Shown piece after piece: positions 24,401 through 36,675 of a stretch of DNA of 64,000 bases; the stretch's first letter is position 1, and each line of letters opens with the position of its first letter. The DNA lies in NCBI GenBank assembly GCA_038087015.1, contig JASBNA010000083.1, positions 110,165-174,164 of the forward strand. The letters run 5' to 3'. Position numbers and translations under genes: made by a program. The notes beneath the pieces are model-generated. The model made no database searches, was not told where the DNA came from, and worked only from the letters and a program-made list of their open reading frames with translations. Source of the DNA: Cerrena zonata (Eukaryota; Basidiomycota; Agaricomycetes; Polyporales; Cerrenaceae).

Positions 24401-26442
24401 CCTCTCAAGTGAGAGAGTGGGAGGAAACTCTCGGCCTCACCAGTCAACCAGGCTCTCGACTGCGGTGTTGACGTTGCGACTGTTTTAAACAGAATTGCCT
24501 CTCGCATGCACGCAGAAGTCTCGTCCCCCGCTTCTATTGTCCGAGCAGCAGATATCCTCCTGACCCGTCTCGACGATACTTGTCAACTACCAACAGAACT
24601 CCTCGACCTCGTTAACGATGTCTTGCTCCGAACGTACCCTCCTTCAGCTCGTGAAGTTGTCAAGTCCATCTGGCTCCTCCGCACGTTGACCAACCTTATC
24701 TCTTCTTGCGAGGATTCAGCAGAGACACTCTTCCGGAATATTTGGCAAGGTGTCTCGGTATGGATCGCAGATGAATGTAAGGCTGTTGAGGAAGATTATG
24801 TACCCGAGGTAAGATCCTACTTCTTTTTTGATTTTGCATGGAGAAGGTTCTAACCAAGAGTTGGTTTACTTTGTAGCTTGGAATCCTGTACCAGACCATT
24901 CTCGTATCAGCCCAAACGCTCCAAACATCCCTTCCTATGCTCGATATCCTCGCACCAATCCTTCATTCAGCATTTATCGGACCCAAGGCCAATCTCCCAG
25001 ATTCTATTTCAGCGTTTGCGGAGTTCTGGCAGGCGACTTATGCCGAGATGGACGAACCTGAAAAGGGCTGGTCGAAGGAGATCAAAGTCTGCCTCAGAGC
25101 TATCGATAAACCTGGTGATGATGATTCCGAACTTGAATCGTCAGAGGTGGAGGAACACCTCACTGCTGTGGATGATCATGCCCGATCTCTCTCTCCTGAG
25201 ATTGAGTTGCTTCAACCTGCGTTCGAGGTTCATCTCCAGGAGGATTCTGCTTTGGAACGTTCGCCGTACCTCTTCACTACCCCAGGCAAACGACGAAAAT
25301 CGCCCGCTGCTGTCGAGTTCCCATCTATGTTGGCACCTTCCATGTCACCTTCGTCTTCACCTAAACGATTACCTGTTACACCCAAGAAACGCCTCGAAGT
25401 GAACTCAGGATGTTACGCGACTTATCGGACAAGGAGAACCGTTCGCCGCTCCCTGTCATTGCATCGGTTATGGATAGGATCATGAGTAGTCCTCAAGGCC
25501 CTGCATTCGTTACTCCTAGCAAGAAACGATCCCGGGCTGATCTAGAGGACACACAGAGGGTTATTAAGAGGCAAAAGAGAACATGCGGAAGCAGCCCTGC
25601 TCTCGCCACAATCCCGAAGTACCATTAGGCCCTGTATCCAACTCCTTACCGCTCTCCGCCCTCACACCCCCTGCGAAGGAAGTTCCTCGATTGAATGGAC
25701 CTGTCACTGGCCTCACTCCTATTCCGGCGTTCTCGTTCTTTGGGACAGCCGCCAGTAATCGAGCGATGACTACTCCAACTAAGAAGTCGACAGGGACGAA
25801 ACGGAAAGGCGAATACATGGACGCGGTTGAAGTGTCCACTTATAGAGCAGTTCGGAGACGGACGGCTAGTCTGCCTGAACCTAAGATTGGTCCTCCTATG
25901 CGGAAATCAGCGCAGCTCCGGAGGACAAGGTCCATGACGAAAGTGGATCGGAAGAGGTTCAGGTCTCGAGAAACGAAAGCGTTCGTTACTGGACTCCTCG
26001 AGGGGCGAAAGTGATTCGCCATCGCCTTTGAAACATTCACGGTATCAGTTGGACGATATGATTGGTAGTGGTAAGTTATTCAAATCGTGTTGGGGATTCA
26101 AAGATGCTAAACATAAGTTCTTGATTTTTAGACGACTCGCTCATGCTCGCAACACCTTCTAAATACTTCGTCGCACCTCAACACTCAGATGACGATACCT
26201 GGATTGGTCAAGTGACACCACATCGACTCATCTCCCCCTCAATTCGTCGACTGCGAGATGAGTACGATTTCAGTGACCCTCCGAGTGACGACTCCATCGC
26301 CTCGGTGAGCCCAACGAGTGAACGTCAAGCGCGTCGTTCAGGAGGGTCCGCAATCCTGTCTTCGGCAGCGAAAGCGCGGTTGGAGATGTATAACACTCCA
26401 AGACAACCATTTGCCAGTCTTCCGATCGTCGAAGATCTTTAG
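21437..26442 (+). CDS. Rif1-like telomere/replication-timing protein with N-terminal PP1 docking motifs; reading frame broken near the C terminus
   Basis: Rif1 is a large HEAT-repeat protein that recruits protein phosphatase 1 to counter DDK at replication origins and acts at telomeres and breaks. The long helical core (for example RDLIEAYSILAARIRSS, GGMVLRSQACHALGGLALGS, SVKGLACVAWRCVFWAW) fits the Rif1 N-terminal domain. Residues 39-42 (RVVW) and 73-76 (SILK) match the paired PP1 docking motifs. Exons: 21437-22184, 22235-22470, 22523-23650, 23707-24320, 24375 on, 24877-26070, 26132-26442. From 24400 on the frame changes several times: at 24409-24451 (a 43-nt GT-AG intron or an indel), near 25395, near 25600 and near 25990. 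The C terminus is basic, SP/TP-rich and disordered, ending ASLPIVEDL. About 1550 residues if the breaks are bridged. Start could also be the second ATG at 21452. Confidence 0.75.
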
Positions 26443-26696
26443 AGCTTTCTGGTCGCATTAAACTTCAACATTAGCATCGATCCATCCCCATCTCTGTAGC
26501 ATATTCATATTTCTTGGTTGTTCTCCTTAGCATTATCATGTACCATAGCGAAACACTCATCACCCCTGCATATCAATACCCAAAACACGCATTGTTTTTT
26601 CTCGTGCACATAATTTATCGAGAGTGTCAGTGTTACAAACCAAGGGAAGGTGCGATAGGTACAGTGCTATGCTACAACTTGAGTTCCAGAGCTATT
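26443..26696. terminator. Convergent 3' region, Rif1-like / Ufd2
   Basis: 254 bases between two converging stops, AT-rich with no ORF of note. It should hold both polyadenylation regions; the exact sites cannot be read. Confidence 0.35.
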
Positions 26697-29600
26697 CTAT
26701 TCCGTTACAATGTCCATGTTCACTATGTCTTCTGGTGGCTGATCAAATGCAGTGTTCTTGTTGCGTCTTTCTAATAGGAAAGCGTCGATACGGGCCTTGA
26801 GCTCGAGATCTAGTAGAAGTCAGTCAGATTCGAAGAAGCTTTGAGACGGGGCGGAGCCAGCTTACTAGGAACAACATCCTCTAGTTTGAGTGGTACACGA
26901 TTGAAAGGGTCAGTAGTATCCGACAAAAGATGGGACTTGATCGTCGAGCGGTCTATAACCGCTCGGGAAGAAGGCAATGTAACAGGATCACGCATGATCG
27001 TGTACATGAGAGGATCTAAGTAGCAAGTGTTAGAAATGTTAGAGGAATGCCGATGTGAGTCGAACGCACCAAGGAATTCATCGGGCACTTCGCCAACATC
27101 GTCCTCAGCCTCCAACGTCGCCTTGGTCTCCTCTACCTTCACGACGAACAACCGAATCTTCTCAATCTCGTCTTCACTCTTCAATCCTCGTTTCCTGGCA
27201 ATCGCAGCAGCCCGTTCAAACAATTCCTTTCGGTAACTCCTTCCATCACCAGCAACAGCGCGTGCAAATTCGCCTTGGTCACTAAGGTTTAGGAAGACGT
27301 CAATGATGTCGCTGAGTAACCCCCTAGGGTTGAACTTGTATTTCTCGGGATTCTTGACGATCAAATCCTGGCATCGAGGACCAGCCAGTGCATCGAGGTT
27401 ATAGTCCAGCATAGCAGCCAATCGATCCACGATTTCAGGAACCATGAACGGCTTCTTGGTTTCTGCTGTAAACTCCTTCAAGAGTGCTAAGGTTGAGTTG
27501 CCAAGTTGGACATAAGTCCCGGCTTGTCGTTCCAATCCTCGGAGAGCACTTTCACGCTCCCTACGATATTGGGCTGGTTGCCTCGCGAACTCTTCGGCAT
27601 TTTCCATCTCCTTTTGGATTTCACGAATCTTGGCCATTTCATTTAGAGACTCGTCCATGAGGTAGGTCATGTCGTTGATCATAAGATTGACAAATCGAAC
27701 AAACTTGTCCATGTGGTCACTATTTATGAGGTTGAGCATAAACGGAGGTTTGATGCATAAGCTCGGAAGGGTTCATACCTGGCTTGCCGTTTGAGTGCCT
27801 CTCTGTGATCAGGATTGAGCCAGATGGCGCGGAAGATGAGGGAGATACTCCGACTAAGAATCTATCAGTAAGCCAACAATTCCTAAGTAAATTATAGCAA
27901 ATATAACCGACCGAGCATCTGCGAAAGTGATGAGTGATTTGAATTTAGTGAAATAGACATGTAAACGTACTGAATTTATCATAGAACTGTGAACTAGCTC
28001 CCGTTTGTTCCACCTCTGTTCCATGTTAGACAGATCAAAATCATAGACTAAAGGACCCACGAACCAATGTAGAAGTGTACAAGAGCAGAGACCAGATGCT
28101 TGAGTGCCAGGGGGTGAGTGTTCACCAATGAACTCAGAAGACTTCGTCGGCCATCATAAGACATGACTCCCCAACTCAGGGCCTCAATCATCTTGTTCTT
28201 CAAGAATGGATTCTTGATGTACCACGTTGAGGTCAGGAAGGTGAGACTCCACACGAGCATTTCGTTCTTTCCAGAGAGTTCCAAACTCTGGGGCGTCTCG
28301 CTAGATGACACGCACAAGTCAGTGAATGTATAGGAAAATGAAAGCGTCATAAACCTACCGCATGAGGAAAACATGATAGTCAATGACATCTTCCAACAAG
28401 AATTCGGGTTGCATTCGGAATTCCAGTGGCACATCATTGGGAAGAGGTAACCTAAATAGGCTTGAATGTCAATATCATCGCCTTCCGACACTTATGTCAT
28501 TGTCTAAAGAAGAATGTACGTACTCGACCAGAGGATTGGGATGTGTGCGTTTTGGGTCAACGAAACGGATAATCCAAGTTGAAACAAAGTTGACGAAGCT
28601 GACAGACCGGAATACAAGTTCGGGGTCAGCCAACTGAGTCTTATATGCCAATTGCATCCCCTCAATCTTGTCCTGCTCAGCCTGCAAATGATTCGTTAGC
28701 ATACAACTTCTGGGTCTGGGAGTTATACATACTTTGGCAGTGTTCAGTGCGTGTTCCATGCGTGCTTGAAGAGGGGTCTGAAAACCACATGCGAAAACAT
28801 TTAGTCAATTACTCATCGTCTGGTATTCCATATTGCTTACCCCTCGCCACGAGCCGTCACCCTCGAGCATTTCCACGTGACGATGGAGCTCCGAAGACTC
28901 CTTCTGCAGATCCTCGTAGTTGGATATTGTTTTCATATATCCGCGATGGTTCATAGCAAGTGTGAGATAGAAGATATCTGAGATAAAATTCTGAGCCGCG
29001 GCTGGAGAGAATGATTCAATAATGTTATCCCAGAAATGGATGGTACTCATACATACCGCCTTTACCACCGAGTTGTTGAACCCACTCTTCCGCCTCCTTA
29101 GTAGTCGCATTTACTCGGGTTTCGTCTTTCAAGTCGATACGATTGGAGAAAGCGAAATAGAGTCGCTCGATTCGGTCAATCTGGAAGATGATTAGGCGAT
29201 ATTCAAACTATACGGACCAAATATACTGTACCTTAGTATAGTTGGCGTCCATGAACGGTTCACAAAAGCGGAAGAGGATTGCTTGCAAATTCGTCATGAA
29301 CGTATCCGACGAAACGGTGTTGGGGTCAACTTGCATTCCAGCTCTCCTGTCGTTCAGGGCGATGACCCGAGCGAAAAACTGGAGAACACCTTCGCGAGAT
29401 TCAGCGGATGCTCGGACAAGTGAGTTGAATATTTGGAAGAGAGATGACTGATTTATGCAAGGGTTGAGAGATGCGTGTAGAGGCAGCTAGTTTTAGATGA
29501 CCTACCTGAAGAGTCTTCAATGTCCCCCGAAGACTGGCGATCGCGGATTCCATGTCTTGCCCTCGACGTTCACTAGGCTTGGTGAAATAGGTGGCCGAAA

Positions 29601-30996
29601 TTTGTGGCTAATAAAGATGATGTTATCAAAGATTGGCAAGTAAAGGACGTGTCACCTACCCATTCTCTACTGAATATACCCAATCTCAAGAGGGGTCCAA
29701 ACAAGCTAACAATTTCGAAGTTATTTGCTGCAGTTCCTGCCGGGTTCCAGCTGGGTAATCGAGTAATCATGACAGCTATGGATTTGATTCCAACGAGGGC
29801 TTCTAGGCCGCTAATTATGCCGCGCCAAGTTGAATCTGATCCAGCAAGTCCCTCTGGGCGGAAAAGCGAGGGATGGTGACAAAGACTATATACGACATCA
29901 CCAAGAACACCGTCAAGTTCATTATCCTGCTCGAAACGTCGAGCCAGATCCTGGAGAAAAGGTTCAACTTCCGTTGGAGAGAGGACCGAGATAGTTGTAG
30001 AGCCAGAAAGAAGGGGTGCAGAGAGGGATGACAAAGAAACCAGGGGCGCTACTAATTCAGGTGCACCAATCGGTTTCCTATAATCTATGTGAGTAGTTGA
30101 AAAGAACCCAGAGGCGTAGTACAAACCCTGGTGGTTGGGGAAACATCCCGGGATCTTGTAGTGTGAATCCAGCGTAGCTTATGATTAAATCCCGAACTTT
30201 GTCTAATTTGGCAGTAGCCTTTTCGACTTGTACGGGAAGGTAATTTCTCTTCAAAAGCGAAGACCTAACTCCATTCAACCGTCGCCAGCACCCGACAAGA
30301 TATTCAAAGACTGTTTGTTCCGCAGGCAACGAGGCAAGTACCGGGAGAAATTCAAGATCATCTGACATGGTCTGAGGGTTCAGCTCCAGTCTTGCAATAA
30401 GAAGGCTGTCGATCAAGTCCTCTGAAAGAAGCTTAGTACTACCTTCATGAAAGATGTTAGAATGCTCCACGATATATATTATTGTCATACGAACCTGATA
30501 TTTCCGAATCCAGTTCAGAAGCGAGAGACTTCAACCATACACTCTCCCATCCGCTCCTCTCGGCTTCTTCTTTCTAATAACCGATCAGACCTGGAAACAT
30601 GGGATACGAATCATATATTGAAACTCACGTCTAGGGTGACCTTGAATACGTTACTTATCATTTCATGCTCCCATTTCGGTAAATCGAGATGAACGGGAGT
30701 TGAAGGTGCTTTCTTCTTCGCCGGTGGCGGAGTGGAAACTACTGTCGGCGGTGTGCTCCTAGGAGAAGGCGCATGTATTGGCTTCGGGGGAGCTGGTGTC
30801 CTTACGGGGGTGGTTGTAGCCGGTGTCCCAGCTGACGAAGGACCTGATGAAACGGGTGGACTCAACCCTTGTAACTTTGCAAGACGTTTCGAACGAATCT
30901 GAACAAACATCTGTGTGAATGTTGCATACAGGTCCATGTTAAAGAAATACATACTCTATCAGCATCTTCTTGTGGGTTGGTTGGGTCGGTCGACAT
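26697..30996 (-). CDS. UFD2: Ubiquitin conjugation factor E4 (Ufd2), U-box ubiquitin ligase
   Basis: E4 enzyme that extends short ubiquitin chains on substrates handled by Cdc48/p97 for proteasomal degradation. Starts [14 protein letters not shown], then after an intron a Pro-rich disordered segment ([16 protein letters not shown]), the long Ufd2 helical core ([25 protein letters not shown]-type and [12 protein letters not shown] segments, [55 protein letters not shown]), and the C-terminal U-box [20 protein letters not shown] with [11 protein letters not shown] and DPFNRVPL. The final exon ends NMDIVTE and stop at 26697. Well over fifteen short exons; about 1050-1100 residues, normal for the family. 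No frame break seen. Divergent from the bL35m gene with 176 bases between starts. Confidence 0.92.
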
Positions 30997-31172
30997 TGTG
31001 GTGGTGAATTAGGAAGATGCAAGCTTACGCCAGGCGTTTAGAGTGGCATGATCGAGATGCTTCATACGCGTTCCCACCAAATCGGGACTACAAGGGTTTC
31101 AGTTCTTTCTTTCCTCCACATCATCTTCAACTTCCGTGTCTTGGCTCGTTCATTTGAGCCTCGCATCACAAA
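30997..31172. promoter_or_regulatory. Bidirectional promoter, UFD2 / bL35m
   Basis: Only 176 bases separate the two ATG codons, so both genes must share a compact promoter. The plus-strand half is pyrimidine-rich (ttctttctttcctcc) as is common near fungal transcription starts. No TATA box is obvious. Confidence 0.55.
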
Positions 31173-31491
31173 ATGTTCTTCTTCAACCATCTACTGACGA
31201 CTACACGGTCATTTTCAACGTCTGCTGTTCAGCTCTTTCCGAAGTTGAAGTCGCACAGCGGAGCAAAGAAGAGGTGGCGGTCATTATCAAGTGGAAAGTT
31301 TAAGCGGGTATGTTCAACCTCACCTTATTAACTCATACCATCTCCTAACAACCATGTAGGCTCATGCATACCATAAACATTTAAATGTCAACAAGTCATC
31401 GGGTCAAAAGAATAATCTGTCACAGACAGTATACTCAAGTAGTACCCAAACTGCCATCCTGAAGAAGCTATTGCCTTATGGCTCGCCATGA
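31173..31491 (+). CDS. Mitochondrial large-subunit ribosomal protein bL35m
   Basis: Protein of 88 aa in two exons, 31173-31307 and 31360-31491. The N terminus (MFFFNHLLTTTRSFSTSAV) is a basic, hydroxylated mitochondrial targeting sequence. The mature part reads KLKSHSGAKKRWRSLSSGKF then RAHAYHKHLNVNKSS, the signature of the bL35 family (K-x-K-S-H-S-G-x-K-K-R), followed by AILKKLLPYG. Length is normal for a fungal mitochondrial L35. It acts in the mitochondrial 60S-like subunit near the peptidyl-transferase region. It converges with the histidine phosphatase gene, with 109 bases between stops. Confidence 0.9.
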
Positions 31492-31600
31492 ACAAACATG
31501 TACGTACTGTACGTGCTACTTTGGCTATTAAAACTAACCTCTTCTAGGGCCATGCTATTTATTTATCTAGACTACACACTACAGACCTCCGCTTGCGTTT

Positions 31601-32797
31601 CTAATCAATGACTACATCGGCTTCGTCCTGAGCGTTGCTCTCGCTTTGACCTTCAGAAGACTTCACAGTAGATTCACCAAAGAGGCTCGGCTATACCTTC
31701 TTGCTGTCGTTCTGGGAATGTGTCAATATATTGCACAGATGTATCGACAGCGACGTACAACGTTATCCAAGTGCTCATAGCGGTTAATATCGGTCACTTT
31801 TACAATAAGTGAGGGAGGGTTGTCGTTCGAAAAGACCAAGGGTGCGCTATTATCGGTCCAGCCCTGTATAAGGATAAGTCTACCTGTATGATCTTCGGGA
31901 TCATAAAGCCAGCACCAACCTTGATGTCAACAGTCAGCCGAGTCCAGGCAGTATTCCGCAAGCCTCGATATTTATCTTCTAGTAGTACACCGCTAGCGTC
32001 CTGCCTCAACAACGCTTGAATCAACTCGCTAATACACAATCCATGACTGGCAACCGCGATATGCACTCCTTTGCTCCCTTCCCTCGCTGCACTCCATACG
32101 TGGGGTAGCACCAGTTCCCGAATAGCCTGGTCCGCTCTTTGGGCTAGGTCATTTACGCTTTCACCTTCAGGAAACTTTTCTTCGCGATGGTGCAGCACCG
32201 GGAAGATTCCTTGTGCAATATGCTCCTCAAGACTGAGTTCCGGCTTTGCATTCAGAAGCCAGGGACGTCCTTCTGCTATGCCAAAGTGTTGTTCCCGGAT
32301 GAGGGGTGAGGGTATGAGAGGAGGTTTAGGTTCGGATTGTGCGTCTCGAACAGCCTCTGCGGTTGTGAAGGCTCGCTTCAGTGGGGAGGCATAAATCGTA
32401 TCGGGCCTAATGTTCGACAAGGAGGCTCCAACCGCTCTCGCTTGCTAGCATAAGTACCTAAGTAGTTGTACTCGTCTTTTTCTAACTCGGCGGCGGCGGG
32501 ACTTACGTTCATTCCTAAAGAATCGTCGAAAGTTTGAGGGCAACCCAAGAGAGATGAAATGTTTAACATTGAACATACCATGGTTAGACAGCGGAGAATC
32601 TTTCCATCCAGCCCATACACTACGCTAGTCGTTAGATCAGCATGAAACTATTGCTACCAGCTTGAGGTACCTGGGAACGTACCAAATTATCTGTAGATTC
32701 CCCGTGCCTGATCTGTATGACGGAAGTCAACAAGCATCACTCATTACATGTGTTTAATATTTGTACACACGAAGGTTACAGTTACAACGGGAGCCAT
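31601..32797 (-). CDS. Histidine phosphatase (phosphoglycerate mutase-like) protein
   Basis: Branch-1 histidine phosphatase; fungal members include fructose-2,6-bisphosphatase/TIGAR-like and broad-specificity phosphatases. Exon 1 gives MAPVVTVTF and splices to IRHGESTDNL, which carries the phospho-accepting histidine (RHGE). The next exon reads RSVWAGWKDSPLSNH, then an 8-nt microexon (32514-32507, Gly-Met-Asn) joins QARAVGASLSNIRPDTIYAS. The acid residue lies in PLIREQHFGIAEGR and the second histidine in VASHGLCISEL. Near the 3' end I splice LTVDIK to GWTDNSAPLVFSND, then VTDINRYEHLDNV to PSLFGESTV, ending DEADVVID at 31601. Without those introns a false stop at 31800 is reached. Exact substrate unknown. 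Confidence 0.87.
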
Positions 32798-34253
32798 GGT
32801 GGTAGTTCTGAACGTTCTAACCGGTATGTTCAGGCCGCGACAACACATGTTGTCAACAATTACATATATTTACAAATTCGAGATCGGAACACAACTCCGA
32901 CATTCAAGTTGATGAACTCGGATGCATCCTAGTATGTACATTCTTCGCTCTGACTTTGTGTTATAATCTACAAGACGCTGTCAAACGTAGCTTGACCTTT
33001 CACGCAATGTTAGTATCGCAAGCTTGACAGCTCTGACTCGGATGATTTCAGCAACTTGAAGCACTGCCACCAGACCACGACGGCGGCTGACTAATTTTAC
33101 TCTCCGGCGGAGTACCAGCAACAACTTGAACTTGAAGTTCGCCGATCTCTTGTCAAAGAGAGAGACATTTCGCTTACACTCAGCGTGCGCCGTGTTGATG
33201 CAGGTATATGATAGATCTTGAATCATCACCATGGTAATGCTACTCATCCCACCTCGGTCGGGAGACCAGGCGTTTGCAGGTTTCAAGAAGACCTCGTTTC
33301 GGTGAAATCTGATGCGGCTTTGAGGTTGCAAGGTATCGGCAACCAATGAGTTGACAAGTTGTGATTGCGACGAAATCGCAATCTTTGTTAATCGTTTTAG
33401 GTCATAATCCTTACCGAATTGGAATTCTCTTGAAGCTTCTGCTTGCCTTAAGGAAATAAAGTAGTTGTACTCGTCCGCACATCTTGCGACTCGGAAAGCG
33501 GATGGTCATTGAACGAAACTCAGGCCTTGCTGAGATGTATGCAATTCTAAAACATCTAATGTGAGTATTGTAACCTCTCAATGACCCCGCGCAGTTTTTA
33601 TTTGAACTGATATATACAGGTACATAGAAGAGTGGAGCTTCAGTATCTTTTAGGTGTTTTAGGCGGTGACGTATGACCGTATGTGCCCATCTCATACCCC
33701 GTGGGTATACTCAAGATCTAACGGGTTGTCGATGTATCAACGAAACGTACTGATTCAGACACCCGCTGAGATTGATAGGAATGAAAAGAGCTTAAATGCA
33801 AAATGAGGATGATACACACTCACAGGCTGACCTACTTGTGGTATTAGTGATTTCAAAAGGCCAACTTCCTCAGCACCGTTTGTAGCGGGTGGACAAACCT
33901 CGAGTCAAGACAACGGCGATACTCATAAAACACCCAGTTCTTGCATGGCAACCATACAGACCCTTCAATTATTGGTGTCACTTTACGCCATCTTCTGAGA
34001 TCCATCATCTGCGGCAAATAATCGGCTCAGGTAGCTCGTACCCACCCTGCTTAATGACCGACGGACTGCGGGATTCTCGACTAGCAATTCTTACACAGGT
34101 TGTGGATCTCATCGAGCATCTTTAAAAACACCAAGAAGACTATGTCGTCTTGCATATCACACAATTGGACTCCTACATATACCCTCTCACCTTGGTCACT
34201 CGTTGAAAAACTCGATTGGAAGACTCGACTTCCGCTATTCTGAATCCTAGCCG
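32798..34253. other. Long divergent intergenic region, histidine phosphatase / SKN1-like
   Basis: About 1.46 kb. Minus-strand open frames at 32981-33346 and 33411-33695 and a plus-strand frame at 33889-34125 show no domain or splice-linked neighbours. No tRNA-like fold was spotted. It may be a large promoter for the cell-wall gene or hold an unrecognised RNA. Confidence 0.4.
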
Positions 34254-36675
34254 ATGTCGAATCACTTACGACGACGGTCTGGTCAACATGCTGCCTTACT
34301 GTCACCGTCGGCATCGTCGGTCATAGGCAGCAGTTCTCCTGGCCGCTGGAGGCAAGATGTTGAAAACACACCCAGTGTGAGTTCAGAATTCTCAACCACA
34401 CGCCGCAAGATCCTAACCAGCGTAGGCTGATCTGCAATATGCTCCGTCGGTGGGAAGAGGCGAGAGTGCTTTACCTCCTTCCATCAGTAGTAAAGTAGGG
34501 GTCATCTCATTGCTTAAGTTGAGACACAGACTAATAATCTCGTTATATTCTAGTATGCCATTTCTCCCGATCCTTCAACGTATGGGGCCGCTCTCTTGAT
34601 GAACGTACGGGAAGACGACGATTATTTGCACAATCCGGACCCTAAGCGGGATAAGAAGACAGACAGGGGAGGCTCCATTTGCAGTGGCCGTGGATTTATG
34701 AACCTCGGATGTCTCTTAATTCTCTTCCTGGGAGCTATAGCACTTTTGTGAGTTCTTACAACTTTTTAAAAACATTTCTGATTTCTAAAAATGACTGCCA
34801 ATAGCGGTGGATTTCCGTTAATCACTAGCCTAACGAAAAAATCGAAATCGAACAACGGAGGGTTTGGTCTTGGAGGAATTAATGGAACTGGTCAGGTGAG
34901 ACCTTACTCGACATAGTCACTGCTGCAGCAGGGCTGATATTCTCTAGGTTCCTTCGATGTCAGGTAATTGGGGTCTCATTGACCTGGACACTCCGCAAGA
35001 AGCTCTTACGAAGTTGGACTATGTCTCCGGAAAGGAATGGCAGCTCGTCTGGAGCGATGAATTCAACGTAGAAGGACGCACGTTCTATCCTGGAGACGAT
35101 CCATACTGGGAAGCCGTCGACCTACACTATTGGCAAACGAACAATATAGAATGGTACGACCCCTCGGCTCTCATAACGAGAAACGGATCCCTGGAAGTCT
35201 CGCTTTCTGCTACACCCAACCATGAGCGAAACTATACTGGCGGGATGATGTCGACTTGGAACAAATTCTGCTTTACCGGAGGCCTCGTAGAGACGGCCGT
35301 TGTTTTACCGGGAACTAACAACATCCTAGGCCTGTGGCCCGCTATATGGACCATGGGCAATTTAGGCAGAGCCGGATTTGGTGCGAGTCTCGAGGGCATG
35401 GTGAGATCAAGATGCTTACTATTTCCGACTCGGTATAGCTCATCATATGTCTTACAGTGGCCCTTCACCTATGACTCCTGTGATATAGGTACTGTCGCGA
35501 ATCAGACTATAGACGGCAAGCCGGTCGCTGCAACCGTTGATGGTGATCCAAGAGCGGACGGGGTTCTGTCTTACCTTCCGGGACAGCGATTGTCACGGTG
35601 CACTTGTCCGGGAGAATCACACCCTGGTCCCGTTCATGCCGATGGTACCTACGTTGGTCGATCGGCCCCAGAAATTGACATTTTCGAAGCATTGGCACGT
35701 AAATGTCCTTTGCAACTCATGACAAGCCGTTAGATTAACTCGGATGTTATAGATCAGCGGAGAACCTCTGAAGGGAAGAGTATCCCAGACTTGCCAACTT
35801 GCGGTACGCACATTTCTCAGATCATCTCGTTGTACTCTTATTAAATCCTTTAAAGCCCTTCAATGCCAAGTACGAATGGTTCAACACACCGGATAACATG
35901 GTCATAGAAAATGCGACTATCAGTGAATACAATACTTACATGGGAGGAGCCTATCAGCAAGCTGCCTCTGTCGTGACCGAGACCAGTAAATACTTTCTCT
36001 TGAGAAGTAATATTTATTACCGCTGACCGATTCGAATCATATAGATCAGGAGGCATACGAGCTGACCGGCAATATTTTTTCAGTGTATGGCATGCAATAT
36101 AAGCCGGGCTTCGATGATGCGGTAAAGTCTCTGGATCCTTAGGTAGATTGTATCACTTATGACTACTTTGCTTTCTAGTATGTTTCTTGGATCACCGACG
36201 GGAAACTCGCATGGACATTGAATTCGGGTGGACTAGCTGCAGATTCTAGGGTTGAAATCGACCGTCGTCCAGTCCCTCAGGAACCTTTGGTATGTTTCAT
36301 TACCTGTAAAACTATTTTCTACAAGGATCTTAACGCGCTTCTTGAAGTACATCATCATCAATTTGGGAATGTCCACTAACTTCGGTCTTGTTGATCTGGA
36401 ACACTTGACATTCCCGACTGTCATGAAGGTGGATTGGGTTCGTGTTTATCAGGACCCGGATGCACTGAATATCGGTTGTGATCCCGACGACTTCCCAACA
36501 AGGCAGTATATCAAAGAGTAAGCACCCATCTAATACAAGGCTTCTCATCATCTGACATATATTCGTTCTTGCCAGTTACGAAAGAGCCTATACCGATGCA
36601 AACCTTACGACTTGGGGCGATAATGAGGATTGGAAACAACCAATGCCCAAGAATTCGTTCCTCGGACAGTGCTGA
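34254..36675 (+). CDS. Skn1/Kre6-family beta-glucan synthesis-associated protein (GH16-like)
   Basis: Type II membrane glycoside-hydrolase-like protein needed for beta-1,6-glucan assembly in the secretory pathway and cell surface. Cytosolic N tail starts MSNHLRRRSGQHAALLSP and ends at a GTGAGT donor; the second exon carries YAISPDPSTYG, then a single membrane anchor FMNLGCLLILFLGAIALF. The lumenal domain follows: GNWGLIDLDTP, WQLVWSDEFNVEGRTFYPGD, HYWQTNNIEWYDP, GGMMSTWNKFCFTGG, LGLWPAIWTMGNLGR. The GH16 ExDxxE catalytic signature is present as EIDIFE. Downstream exons give AKYEWFNTP, AYELTGNIFSVYGMQYKPG, SWITDGKLAW, IIINLGMSTNFG and VDWVRVYQD, ending at 36675. The junction after EIDIFEA (near 35699) is out of phase with a normal GT donor, needing a GC donor or hiding a one-base error. 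Confidence 0.88.

Noticed and set aside
32981..33346. 121-codon minus-strand frame between the phosphatase and the Skn1/Kre6 gene
   Set aside because: Arg/Val-rich translation without any recognisable motif or neighbouring exons.
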